Virus record (IMG/VR): IMGVR_UViG_3300031227_000390
Location: 1 to 25,157 of that record
Reading direction: 5' to 3' (one strand)
Length of the DNA: 25,157 bases
Source: a virus
Under the pieces are notes generated by a model that searched no databases, had not been told where the DNA came from, and saw only the letters and a program-made list of their open reading frames with translations. This document shows positions 12,862 through 19,684 of this stretch, piece by piece. Numbering within the stretch: the first letter of the stretch is position 1; each line of letters begins with the position of its first letter. The position numbers were made by a program, and so were the translations under genes.

Positions 12862-13032
12862 ATGGGACAACCTCCCACCGTAACAACTTACATACACGAG
12901 CAACAAAGCCCAACACCGGACGCCTCGAAATGGCCGTTGATGATCAAGAACATGATCTACCTTCATAATGGAGAGGTCGAACGTGGATCCAGTGAAGCCC
13001 GGCTCAGAAGTACTAAATTCGTAGTTGGATGA
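12862..13032 (+). CDS. Hypothetical mini-protein, 56 aa
   Basis: The ATG is about 20 nt after the expected transcript start, with AAGGA somewhat far upstream. An in-frame GTG at 12835 would lie before the likely transcription start, so it is rejected. The product starts Pro/Thr/Gln-rich (MGQPPTVTTYIHEQQSPTP), then helix or strand segments with a basic end. Support is moderate: the promoter is clear, the coding evidence weak. Confidence 0.45.
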   Translation: MGQPPTVTTYIHEQQSPTPDASKWPLMIKNMIYLHNGEVERGSSEARLRSTKFVVG

Positions 13033-13038
13033 AATCCC

Positions 13039-13167
13039 ATGTACCCCTACGACTTCACTCCATTAGTAGCACCCCGTGAGGGACGTTACTTTGTTGCTCA
13101 CTCTTCCTTTTATCAAGCTATATTACACAATAGATCGATAACTATATATACTTATAAGGCTATGTAG
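13039..13167 (+). CDS. Possible mini-protein overlapping the next promoter, 42 aa
   Basis: A 42-codon frame starts 6 nt after the previous stop (MYPYDFTPLVAPREGRYFVA...). Its last third reads through promoter 6, so the C-terminus has an unnatural look (ITIYTYKAM). The first 28 residues look protein-like. It may be a real gene whose end was overlaid by a promoter, or a chance frame. Confidence 0.3.
   Translation: MYPYDFTPLVAPREGRYFVAHSSFYQAILHNRSITIYTYKAM
13111..13150 (+). promoter_or_regulatory. Shared-class promoter 6
   Basis: TATCAA at 13111 and TCGATA at 13135 (24 nt apart) precede ACTATATATAC. The leader from 13162 to 13189, including AAGGAG and the ATG, is identical over 28 nt to the minus-strand leader 19617-19590. 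Confidence 0.7.
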
Positions 13168-13186
13168 TGTTAAGGAGAAAAAAAAT

Positions 13187-13393
13187 ATGGAAGCAAAAAT
13201 CAACATGAACGGATCAAAGATTGCACCAGGGAAAGGGGACCTCGCATACCAGCCAAAGACCAATTCCGTTTATCGGATTGCAACGGTTGGAGCATATGCC
13301 GGAAATGGCCAGTATTATGGATGGCTTGACTTCCGTTACGACCCTTTTGAGCTGAAAGGTGATGAATTCGATGAAATCGTTTTCTCGATCTAA
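13187..13393 (+). CDS. Hypothetical small beta-rich protein, 68 aa
   Basis: AAGGAG followed by eight A precedes the ATG. The product is glycine- and tyrosine-rich with alternating strands (GDLAYQPKTNSVYRIATVG; NGQYYGWLDFRYDPFELKGD), likely a compact beta fold. It is expressed alone from a shared-class promoter and is followed by a convergent minus-strand gene. Function unknown. Confidence 0.65.
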   Translation: MEAKINMNGSKIAPGKGDLAYQPKTNSVYRIATVGAYAGNGQYYGWLDFRYDPFELKGDEFDEIVFSI

Positions 13394-13423
13394 AAACTCA
13401 AATTAAGGTAGTTCTTTGAAGGA

Positions 13424-13576
13424 TCACTCAAATATAAGCTCGAATGCTTCAACGACCTCGATCTTTGGTGTTTTGCAACAATTTATTTCCATTGGTAGGT
13501 CGAAAGGATATATTGTTTCCTCATGTCCACAGTTGACACATTTTATGAGGCATTCGCCCAAGTCTACATAAACCAT
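13424..13576 (-). CDS. Zinc-ribbon mini-protein, 50 aa
   Basis: On the minus strand an ATG at 13576 opens a 50-codon frame starting MVYVDLGECLIKCVNCGHEE and ending in an acidic stretch. The cysteines (C9, C13, C16, then a CC pair at 33-34) suggest a small zinc site. The ATG is 26 nt from a reverse TATA-like box (13606-13599), so it is probably leaderless. It diverges from the gene at 13621 and converges on 13187-13393. Function unknown. Confidence 0.6.
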   Translation of the reverse strand: MVYVDLGECLIKCVNCGHEETIYPFDLPMEINCCKTPKIEVVEAFELIFE

Positions 13577-13590
13577 GATGTAGTTAACCC

Positions 13591-13606
13591 TTATATACTA
13601 TTATAA
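13591..13606. promoter_or_regulatory. Overlapping divergent promoters
   Basis: TTATATAC at 13591-13598 is 27 nt before the forward ATG at 13621. TTATAATA read on the minus strand at 13606-13599 is 26 nt before the reverse ATG at 13576. The two boxes abut, so TBP/TFB binding for one direction should exclude the other. Confidence 0.55.
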
Positions 13607-13620
13607 CGTTTTTTATTGCT

Positions 13621-13872
13621 ATGCCATCAATGAATTATTCGTTCGATGAAGTTAAGCTTATGCTGGAAGCAATGGGACACGAAGTCATCAATATACGTTC
13701 TGAGAATGGTGAAATGCTCATTGAAAAAATAGAACGATGGGATAAAAAACGGTTGCAAGACATCTTTAAAGTATCCATAAAGAATTTAATCGATGTTGAA
13801 ATAACAGATGATAAGATAATAATGAATCAAAAACTATCATTATATGAGGATCCGGTAGAGTGCAATGGCTGA
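13621..13872 (+). CDS. Hypothetical protein upstream of terL, 83 aa
   Basis: This leaderless gene is the first of the packaging operon; its end overlaps the terL start by 8 nt. The protein has an N-terminal helix (YSFDEVKLMLEAMGHEV), a strand and a second helix (KKRLQDIFKVSIKNLIDVEI) with a short strand-rich end. Its position before terL invites a terminase-related role, but it lacks a helix-turn-helix and is small. Function unknown. Confidence 0.65.
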   Translation: MPSMNYSFDEVKLMLEAMGHEVINIRSENGEMLIEKIERWDKKRLQDIFKVSIKNLIDVEITDDKIIMNQKLSLYEDPVECNG

Positions 13873-15547
13873 CAACTCGAAGTTAACTGACAACGAGGCA
13901 AATTATCTCGTTGAACATCCTGAGATAATAATAGAACAGATCAGGACGATTAAAGGCGAGGAATTTAAACTTGATGATCGTCCATATTTGATTTCCATCT
14001 ATCACGAATTCAAACCATTTAAACCAAAAGTAGTCGTTTGGAAATCATCTCGTAAAATGGAAAAGACTGAAACTGGTGTTAATCTGATTCTGTTGCCTTC
14101 CCTATTCTATGATTATTTCAAATGCTTATATACGATTGCTCGAGGACCACAGGTGCATAATTTTTCCGTGACCAGATTCGAACCGGCAGTAAATGAATGT
14201 AATGGAGGAGTTTACGAGCGCCTGAAAAAGCCAACCTCAGTAAGCCACAAGCGATTTATTTCCGGCATTAACGATAACACTGGCGAGGAACGATATAACG
14301 AGACGTTCTTTTACAGTGCATGGCTGGACGCTTCGTCGATACTTGGACATGACCCTGATTATATTCACGTAGATGAAGCTCAAGATATGGTCGGTGAATG
14401 GTATCCAAAGATCAAAGAGATGCAAAAATTATCACAGTATAAACACATGCTAATCTCTGGAACTGCAAGGGATGAAGGCGATTATTTTGATGATCTTTGG
14501 AAAAAATCAACCATGAACGAATGGTTCGTTACATGCCGAAGTTGTAATCATGAGCATATATTAACAATTGATAATATACTTGGTCCGCCAGGCAGGAAAT
14601 ACAAAGGATGCATCAAGTGTAAGGCGGTAATAGATGTTCGAAATGGTGTATGGAAACCAACGTGCCCAGATCTTAATAGAGCTCGATTTGTGGGTTATCA
14701 CACATGGCAGATAATGCATCCGAGCATAACTGCGAATGATATTTGGGATTCACGAGAGGATTATGGAAAACGACAATTCGATAATGAAGTTCTTGGAATA
14801 TCACATGCCGGAGGACTTAAACCGATAACGATGGGTATGTTGATCGGTGATACAGAGTTTGGTGGCGAACATAAAGGTTGCATAAATAAAAATATCGAGT
14901 ATGTCACAACACATGACAAACCTGGAAATGTCATGGGTATTGATTGTGGAAAGGGTCATCATTATACAGTGATGTCCAAAGAAAAACGTATTCTATACCA
15001 GGGTGTTGTCGACACTATGCAGTATCGAAGTTTTGAACAGGCGATGAGTTTTTTGATATCTACATTCAATCGTTACAACTGCGAAAAATGTGTTATAGAT
15101 TTTGGTTATGGTGCAAATGAAACAAAGGAGATGCAGAATGAATTTGGTGAAAAAGTTCGAGGGTGTAGGTACGGAATAACCGATGTCGATAACTGGTACA
15201 AGTATGTAGAAAAAGATGATGAAGGACATTATATTTATCGATTGAATGTAAATCGATCAAGGGCAATAGAATTGGTAATAGATAGTTTCACGGATGGAGA
15301 AATAGAAATACCATACGGATACAACAGTCAAGAATTGGTAGATAAAACGTTTAAACATTACGTGAGCCTGAAAAGTAATCTTGAAGATCTTATTGAATCA
15401 AAAAAGACAAAGGCAAAAGAAAGGCCCATCGAATACGGACACGATGGACCTGATCATTTTCTTCATACGGTGGTATATTGTTTGTTGGCATTACGCGAAC
15501 CGGAAACTCCGGAACCATGCGTCAGGCGAGTCGGACGTCGTCACTGA
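13865..15547 (+). CDS. terL: Terminase large subunit (ATPase and nuclease), 560 aa
   Basis: This is the motor that pumps and cuts viral DNA at the portal. The N-terminal ATPase shows a Walker A-like KSSRKMEKT at residues 60-68, Walker B YIHVDE at 167-171 with the catalytic Glu, and a coupling SGT at 198-200. A zinc knuckle with C224, C227, C249 and C252 sits between the domains, as in the GpA-like/phage terminase group. The C-terminal RNase H-like nuclease has likely metal ligands D360 (GIDCG), D412 (IDFGYG) and D530 (GPDHFLH). The length is normal. The end overlaps a convergent minus-strand gene by 7 nt. The best-supported gene in the window. Confidence 0.95.
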   Translation: MADNSKLTDNEANYLVEHPEIIIEQIRTIKGEEFKLDDRPYLISIYHEFKPFKPKVVVWKSSRKMEKTETGVNLILLPSLFYDYFKCLYTIARGPQVHNFSVTRFEPAVNECNGGVYERLKKPTSVSHKRFISGINDNTGEERYNETFFYSAWLDASSILGHDPDYIHVDEAQDMVGEWYPKIKEMQKLSQYKHMLISGTARDEGDYFDDLWKKSTMNEWFVTCRSCNHEHILTIDNILGPPGRKYKGCIKCKAVIDVRNGVWKPTCPDLNRARFVGYHTWQIMHPSITANDIWDSREDYGKRQFDNEVLGISHAGGLKPITMGMLIGDTEFGGEHKGCINKNIEYVTTHDKPGNVMGIDCGKGHHYTVMSKEKRILYQGVVDTMQYRSFEQAMSFLISTFNRYNCEKCVIDFGYGANETKEMQNEFGEKVRGCRYGITDVDNWYKYVEKDDEGHYIYRLNVNRSRAIELVIDSFTDGEIEIPYGYNSQELVDKTFKHYVSLKSNLEDLIESKKTKAKERPIEYGHDGPDHFLHTVVYCLLALREPETPEPCVRRVGRRH

Positions 15548-15693
15548 TCTTTTCGCATTCTGTACGCAATGTCGTTTACTGTTCTGTTGTCATAACCAAA
15601 AAGCTTCCTGCATATTATTCCAACTCTTGCTTTTGGATTATGTTTTAACATTTCTTCGACTACGATTCTTTCTCTTGTTTTGTCTCGTCCCAT
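15541..15693 (-). CDS. Small HTH-like basic protein, 50 aa
   Basis: A minus-strand ATG behind GAGGAGGAAGAAT opens a 50-codon frame. The product begins MGRDKTRERIVVEEMLKHNP and continues with ARVGIICRKLFGYDNRTVND and a basic end. The spacing fits a short winged or plain helix-turn-helix (first helix RERIVVEEML, turn near KHNPKA, recognition helix near NRTVNDIAYRM). It is the last gene of a three-gene reverse cassette, overlaps the previous gene by 56 nt and terL by 7 nt. It is a candidate regulator, possibly of the shared promoters, but that link is inference. Confidence 0.6.
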   Translation of the reverse strand: MGRDKTRERIVVEEMLKHNPKARVGIICRKLFGYDNRTVNDIAYRMRKDQ

Positions 15694-15895
15694 ATTCTTC
15701 TTCCTCCTCATTTATCGGCGGATGTTTTTTCACATATTCGATTCCTTTCTTACAGTTGCGACATGATACATAGTTCAGTCGCTTCGGACATGGTTTGCCA
15801 TCAATAAAGCACAAACCATCTGGATAACTCGCGCCCGTTTGTTTATAGTCAGGCAAGCGACAGGCTTTTGGCAATTTCAACTTCCTCCTCGTCAT
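15638..15895 (-). CDS. Cysteine-containing basic protein, 85 aa
   Basis: The frame can start at ATG 15895 or at TTG 15874, which lies a better distance after GAGGAGG; both overlap the upstream reverse gene. The middle has four cysteines (DGLCFIDGKPCPKRLNYVSC and CKKG), probably a zinc site. Five glutamates are then followed by a strongly basic tail (TRQNKRKNRSRRNVKT). The tail overlaps the 15541-15693 gene in another frame. Function unknown; nucleic-acid contact is plausible. Confidence 0.6.
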   Translation of the reverse strand: MTRRKLKLPKACRLPDYKQTGASYPDGLCFIDGKPCPKRLNYVSCRNCKKGIEYVKKHPPINEEEEEYGTRQNKRKNRSRRNVKT

Positions 15896-16172
15896 GATAT
15901 CCAAATAGTTGGCGATATAAAAAGTCGCCATACCATTCGTCATAATCGTCTGCCATTTTCTTTACCATCTTGGTTGCAACTGGATCCTTTTCATATGTTG
16001 CTTTGATCTGTTGCCACTGCTCGTATGTAATATATCCAATTAGGTGATGATATACATCATCCCAATCGTCTGCATACTCGAAAAGATAGTTCTCTAATAG
16101 ATCTATCAATTGCTCCTTTGTTATATGTGTCTCTACAATTTCTGCAAAGACCTTGTTGTTCAGTGTGTACAT
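15849..16172 (-). CDS. Hypothetical acidic helical protein, 107 aa
   Basis: First gene of the reverse cassette. The ATG follows GGAGCTGAATC, close to the leader of the gene at 11415. The protein is rich in D, E, Y and W (LFEYADDWDDVYHHLIGYIT; later ADDYDEWYGDFLYRQL) and almost all helical. Acidic small proteins of this type can mimic DNA, but nothing specific shows it. It is driven by a shared-class promoter variant and inserted between terL and portal. Confidence 0.65.
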   Translation of the reverse strand: MYTLNNKVFAEIVETHITKEQLIDLLENYLFEYADDWDDVYHHLIGYITYEQWQQIKATYEKDPVATKMVKKMADDYDEWYGDFLYRQLFGYHDEEEVEIAKSLSLA

Positions 16173-16204
16173 GATTCAGCTCCGTTAGTGTGTATGCATT
16201 AAAA

Positions 16205-16245
16205 GTATATAAAAGTTATCTATCTATATGTATGATTTATCGATA
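16205..16245 (-). promoter_or_regulatory. Shared-class promoter 8, divergent variant
   Basis: Read on the minus strand, TATCGA begins at 16245 and TAGATA (one change from TCGATA) at 16222, 23 nt apart, followed by ACTTTTATATAC. The TATA box is about 37 nt from the ATG at 16172, leaving a short leader with GGAG. Confidence 0.5.
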
Positions 16246-16276
16246 GTTCAAAGAGTGTATGTTATAATAACAAAAG

Positions 16277-16284
16277 TATAAATA
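16277..16284 (+). promoter_or_regulatory. TATA box of the leaderless portal gene
   Basis: TATAAATA is centred 28 nt before the portal ATG at 16309, with no ribosome site. A short palindrome GTTATAATAAC lies just upstream at 16261-16271. The hexamer pair of the shared class is absent on this strand. Confidence 0.65.
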
Positions 16285-16308
16285 CAACACAACACAGTTT
16301 AAGCAACG

Positions 16309-17721
16309 ATGCCAAAGAAAAAACCAAAAGATCGATCAGGCAATGTCACCGTGAAAAAGCTGGCAAGCTTGGCCGATTACGGTAGCTCATACTGGCAAGA
16401 AGGAAAAGCAGTATCGCCAACCATTGAAAAGAGTTTACTTCGTCGAGTTGCTGAATCGTCAAGGACAGTAGATGGCATTCTCAGAAGGATGGTTGAGGAT
16501 ACCATAAACGTAGAACGATTTATAGTTCCTGCTCCTGGATATGATGAAGTAAGCGAGGCATCAAAAAAGAAAGTGATTGAATTTTTACGGTCGCCAAACC
16601 CAGATGATAAGGGAATGGAATGGTTAGAAGAATTCGTTTATGACTTTTACCTGTTTTGTGAAGCTTATTGGGAAATGTGTGGTAGTGCAGATGATAACCC
16701 GAAAGATACAGATAAATGGTATTTCGGGGGAGAATTTCAAGCACTTTGGCACGTTGACGCTTCGAGTATGTATATCATAGCAAATAACAAGACTGGACAG
16801 ATGAGTACTGATCCATTGGATATGTGCTATGAACAGAAGGTTAATCGTGATAAGGTACAGTTCGATGCAAGAAAAATAATACATATTGCACGATTTCGAA
16901 AGGGTAGGCTGTACGCGAAATCACCACTTGTATCATTACTCAATATTATAGCTGGACAGATCAATCTTACTGGCTACTTAACTGGATTATATGATGGGGA
17001 AATACCACAACAGATTCTCAATGCTGGAGATATGGACGATAAAAAAATGGATCGTTTGATTGCATTGATGCAGGAACAGATTGAGAACGCACAAAACCCA
17101 TATGGCATCATTGCCGTAAATGTCCCGAAAGGATTTCAACTCGAAAAGATTATGGACTCTGCCGAGAGCGGAAAATTCATTGAAGCACTTTTATATTTTC
17201 GGGAAGAAATATGTGGCGTCTTTGGAATGCCACCATCGAAAATGGGTTGGGCAACACCTGGGAAATTAGGATCTCAGACTGACATGGATGATACATATTA
17301 TGATGTCGTTGAGCGAGGTCAAGATAAGATTGAAAAAGCCTTGTATTTCGGGACACTTGCATCAGAAGACGGATTGAATACCCCTGATGCATACATTAAA
17401 TTTGGGCGAGTTCGACCTAAACAAGTAAAAATCGAAGCAGAAGCGAACGCCAAAAATGCCCGAGCAATTCAGGTCAACAGACAAGAACAAATTATGTCAG
17501 TTAATGAAGTTCGGATAAAGTTTTTAAATCTTCCAAAGATTGATGAAGATTGGGCAAGAGATCCACAATTAATTAGTCCGGTATTATCTAATCGTGGTGG
17601 AACTGAAACGGAACCCGAGGAAGAAAAAGAGGAAGAAAAGGGTGCTGAAAATATTATCTTGCGAAGCACAGTGCCAAAAGATTGGCCGTATGACAACGAA
17701 AAAAATAAAAAAAAAAGCTGA
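16309..17721 (+). CDS. Portal protein, 470 aa
   Basis: Forms the twelve-subunit ring at the head vertex through which DNA passes. The family is recognised from the overall pattern: basic N-terminus, DGILRRMVEDTIN helix region, the LYAKSPLVSLLNIIAG stem-side segment, and the FGMPPSKMGWATPGKLGSQT loop followed by DDTYYDVVERGQDKI, typical of HK97/SPP1-type portals. Residues after about 430 are acidic (EPEEEKEEEKG) and not conserved. The gene ends in a run of ten A; a -1 shift there would join it to the following MuF frame. The start is leaderless. Length is usual for the family. Confidence 0.88.
   Translation: MPKKKPKDRSGNVTVKKLASLADYGSSYWQEGKAVSPTIEKSLLRRVAESSRTVDGILRRMVEDTINVERFIVPAPGYDEVSEASKKKVIEFLRSPNPDDKGMEWLEEFVYDFYLFCEAYWEMCGSADDNPKDTDKWYFGGEFQALWHVDASSMYIIANNKTGQMSTDPLDMCYEQKVNRDKVQFDARKIIHIARFRKGRLYAKSPLVSLLNIIAGQINLTGYLTGLYDGEIPQQILNAGDMDDKKMDRLIALMQEQIENAQNPYGIIAVNVPKGFQLEKIMDSAESGKFIEALLYFREEICGVFGMPPSKMGWATPGKLGSQTDMDDTYYDVVERGQDKIEKALYFGTLASEDGLNTPDAYIKFGRVRPKQVKIEAEANAKNARAIQVNRQEQIMSVNEVRIKFLNLPKIDEDWARDPQLISPVLSNRGGTETEPEEEKEEEKGAENIILRSTVPKDWPYDNEKNKKKS
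17707..17716 (+). other. Ten-A run, possible -1 frameshift site joining portal and MuF
   Basis: Portal reads AAT AAA AAA AAA AGC TGA here. The MuF frame (-1) is open from 17709 with no start codon of normal type until ATG 17865, yet its 52 upstream codons look like protein. A slip of one base on the A run bypasses the portal stop. A sequencing or assembly indel would look the same. Confidence 0.5.
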
Positions 17722-17864
17722 TACGGGCAAAGCCAGCAGATAAACCACCAAGTAAAGACCAATTAGATCTTCGAAAAAAACTTCAAGCATTCAGATTAAC
17801 CCAATATTCGATATTTGAAAATCAACTGATTGGTAAGTTCGCCAAGGAAGTTTCAGATCGGGTC

Positions 17865-18530
17865 ATGAAAGTAGTTAAAAAAGTTGCTGGTGTAAAGGGT
17901 CTTAATGATTACATGACCATCGAGCAGTATAATAAAGCATTGTCCGGGATCGGGATGGAGCTGGAGGGGATGGTAGATGTTGGTGTGGAAGGAATGAAAG
18001 GTCCAGATCAAAAAGTCTATAAGAATTCTTTGACATTTACTGGCAATTATTACGGTACGACATTCGCATTTGGGAAGCCTGACATTGATGTAATCAAGTA
18101 TTATGAGAAAAAGTATTATCCTCCTACGTTTAAACGGATGCTGATCGATTATAAAACTCCATACAACTATAAGAACAGTATCAAATCGATCTTTGACAAG
18201 GGGCTCAAAAATCATTGGAACTGGCATAAGGTTATTACGGAAACAAAATCATTCGTCAACCCGATCAGTGGCACGAATTTTCCGAAATGGATGTATAGTC
18301 GCATTGTTAGAACTGAAACTGCTCGCTATGTTGTCGCTGGCCATTTATCTGGTGCCAAAAAGATGGGATTTACTCATATGCGAAGATTGGTTGTTGTCGA
18401 TGATCAAACAGATGAAGATTTATGTTTACCATATGAGAATTATCTTTACACAATGCAAGAAGCAAATGGGTTAATCCCGGCGCACCCTCATTGTAGATGC
18501 GACATCACTCCCGAGCCGGTAGGTGGTTAA
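17865..18530 (+). CDS. MuF-like minor head protein, at least 221 aa
   Basis: Mu gpF-type proteins sit in the capsid near the portal and help head morphogenesis. The C-terminal signature is clear: RIVRTETARYVVAGH, then VDDQTDEDLCLPY, then PAHPHCRCDITP (Cys/His motif at residues about 187-213). The given start ATG 17865 has only a weak, distant AAGGAA. The reading frame continues upstream to 17709 through helical, protein-like sequence (KPADKPPSKDQLDLRKKLQA). The true N-terminus is therefore either longer or supplied by fusion with portal. It lies directly between portal and the gp10-like gene, the usual place. Confidence 0.85.
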   Translation: MKVVKKVAGVKGLNDYMTIEQYNKALSGIGMELEGMVDVGVEGMKGPDQKVYKNSLTFTGNYYGTTFAFGKPDIDVIKYYEKKYYPPTFKRMLIDYKTPYNYKNSIKSIFDKGLKNHWNWHKVITETKSFVNPISGTNFPKWMYSRIVRTETARYVVAGHLSGAKKMGFTHMRRLVVVDDQTDEDLCLPYENYLYTMQEANGLIPAHPHCRCDITPEPVGG

Positions 18531-18557
18531 ATGGGCGGATGGGGTGCAGGAGGAAAT

Positions 18558-18956
18558 ATGGCACAAGCATCGATGGTGTTTACAAGGGTTGAACAAATGG
18601 CCGAAAAGAAATGTCGTCGAGCAATATATGATCTCGGTGCAAAGATATTGAAACAGGCTAAAGAAAATGCACCCTATCGAAGTGGTGCCCTTCGTCGATC
18701 TGGTAGAATTAAAGATGAGAGTCCAAATCGCGGACTATTTGCGCATGTCGTTATATCATTCGGCGGTAGAGGAACAGGCGTGGATTATGCTTATTTTGTT
18801 GAGAGTGGTACTACATATATGCAAGGACGCTTCTATTTATTACGAGCGGTAAGAAAGTTCGCACCACAATTAACAAGGAGCAATCTTCGAGCGTTCGAAG
18901 GTGCATGGGATAATGAGGTAGATAAATTCAATGCAATAAGTCATTTGATACATTAA
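18558..18956 (+). CDS. HK97 gp10-like head-tail/tail completion protein, 132 aa
   Basis: The ATG at 18558 directly after GGAGGAAAT is preferred over 18531, which would add a glycine-rich leader. The typical signature is present: helix (RAIYDLGAKILKQAKENAP), then YRSGALRRSGRI, a strand (HVVISFGG), VDYAYFVESGT and GRFYLLRAVRKF. These match the family that forms the tail completion or neck ring between head and tail. It closes this head operon and overlaps a convergent gene by 4 nt. Slightly divergent, but the motif order is convincing. Confidence 0.8.
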   Translation: MAQASMVFTRVEQMAEKKCRRAIYDLGAKILKQAKENAPYRSGALRRSGRIKDESPNRGLFAHVVISFGGRGTGVDYAYFVESGTTYMQGRFYLLRAVRKFAPQLTRSNLRAFEGAWDNEVDKFNAISHLIH

Positions 18957-19402
18957 AATTCACTTGACTTGGTGATTTCGTCTTCTCTTACATTGTAAAC
19001 TTTGATCTTATCATAAAACCATTTTGGAACGACTATCTGTCGATGCATCTGGTTGTATCGATAGATAACTCTCGATATTGATTTTGGTATCCATATTTGG
19101 AAGTTATCAAATCCTTTTCCGTGAAATATTCGTCCATTTCCATAAACGTGCCACTGTTTTCCATCGTCAACTACCCGTGAAATTTCAATACGTTCATTCC
19201 ATCCTCCGGGATTGTATTTTTCTCCGGTGATCATTTTTAATTGTTCACTATCGTCATACATTACTTCTCCGTCGTCATGATATGTGTCACGTCTGAGCTG
19301 ACAATCTTTACATACTTCCTTTGTATAAGCTTTTGATCTTTTCTGAATTTCTTCATAATGATGTTTATGGTCGTCCGATATTGAGCAACATTTTCGTTCC
19401 AT
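18953..19402 (-). CDS. Hypothetical protein with N-terminal cysteines, 149 aa
   Basis: Second gene of the reverse cassette, starting 28 nt after the first behind GGGTGATTAA. The N-terminal 40 residues hold C5, C6 and CKDCQLRR near residue 31 together with histidines (DDHKHHYEEI), a likely zinc site. The rest is beta-rich and aromatic (WHVYGNGRIFHGKGFDNFQI; YNQMHRQIVVPKWFYDKI). It interrupts the virion genes on the opposite strand, as accessory cargo does. Function unknown; codon use is like the surroundings. Confidence 0.65.
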   Translation of the reverse strand: MERKCCSISDDHKHHYEEIQKRSKAYTKEVCKDCQLRRDTYHDDGEVMYDDSEQLKMITGEKYNPGGWNERIEISRVVDDGKQWHVYGNGRIFHGKGFDNFQIWIPKSISRVIYRYNQMHRQIVVPKWFYDKIKVYNVREDEITKSSEF

Positions 19403-19430
19403 ATTTAATCACCCATAATACATAAAAAAT

Positions 19431-19592
19431 TCACTGGTCAATGATGATATGATCATAAATGTGTCTGATCAAAGCATATGCAGAAGAAAGGATAGCTTCA
19501 TCCTCAAATCTGATCTTGTTCGAGTTTCCTCCAATGAACTCGGTCATATTTCCAAGCTCGCTTAGTTCCTTGCATCCAATTTTTTGTGTCAT
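19431..19592 (-). CDS. Hypothetical mini-protein, 53 aa
   Basis: The ATG at 19592 follows AAGGAG plus eight A; an upstream in-frame ATG at 19625 lies before the expected transcription start and is rejected. The product is MTQKIGCKELSELGNMTEFI followed by a helical segment (DEAILSSAYALIRHIYDHII). It is a small helical protein with no recognised family. The 28-nt leader is identical to that of the gene at 13187. Confidence 0.6.
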   Translation of the reverse strand: MTQKIGCKELSELGNMTEFIGGNSNKIRFEDEAILSSAYALIRHIYDHIIIDQ

Positions 19593-19627
19593 ATTTTTTT
19601 TCTCCTTAACACTACATGGTGTCATGA

Positions 19628-19668
19628 GTATATATACTTATCGATGTTTCATAGTGGATATATCGATA
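19628..19668 (-). promoter_or_regulatory. Shared-class promoter 7 on the minus strand
   Basis: On the minus strand TATCGA begins at 19668 and TCGATA at 19644, 24 nt apart, followed by AGTATATATAC as TATA box. Downstream text CATGACACCATGTAGTGTTA matches promoter 1 (18 of 20 bases) and leads into AAGGAG and the ATG at 19592. Confidence 0.7.
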
Positions 19669-19684
19669 AACCGTCAGCTTCACA

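Noticed and set aside
15381-15773. Plus-strand frame crossing the end of terL into the reverse cassette
   Set aside because: Leucine/phenylalanine-rich shadow of the minus-strand genes; it begins inside terL without a ribosome site.
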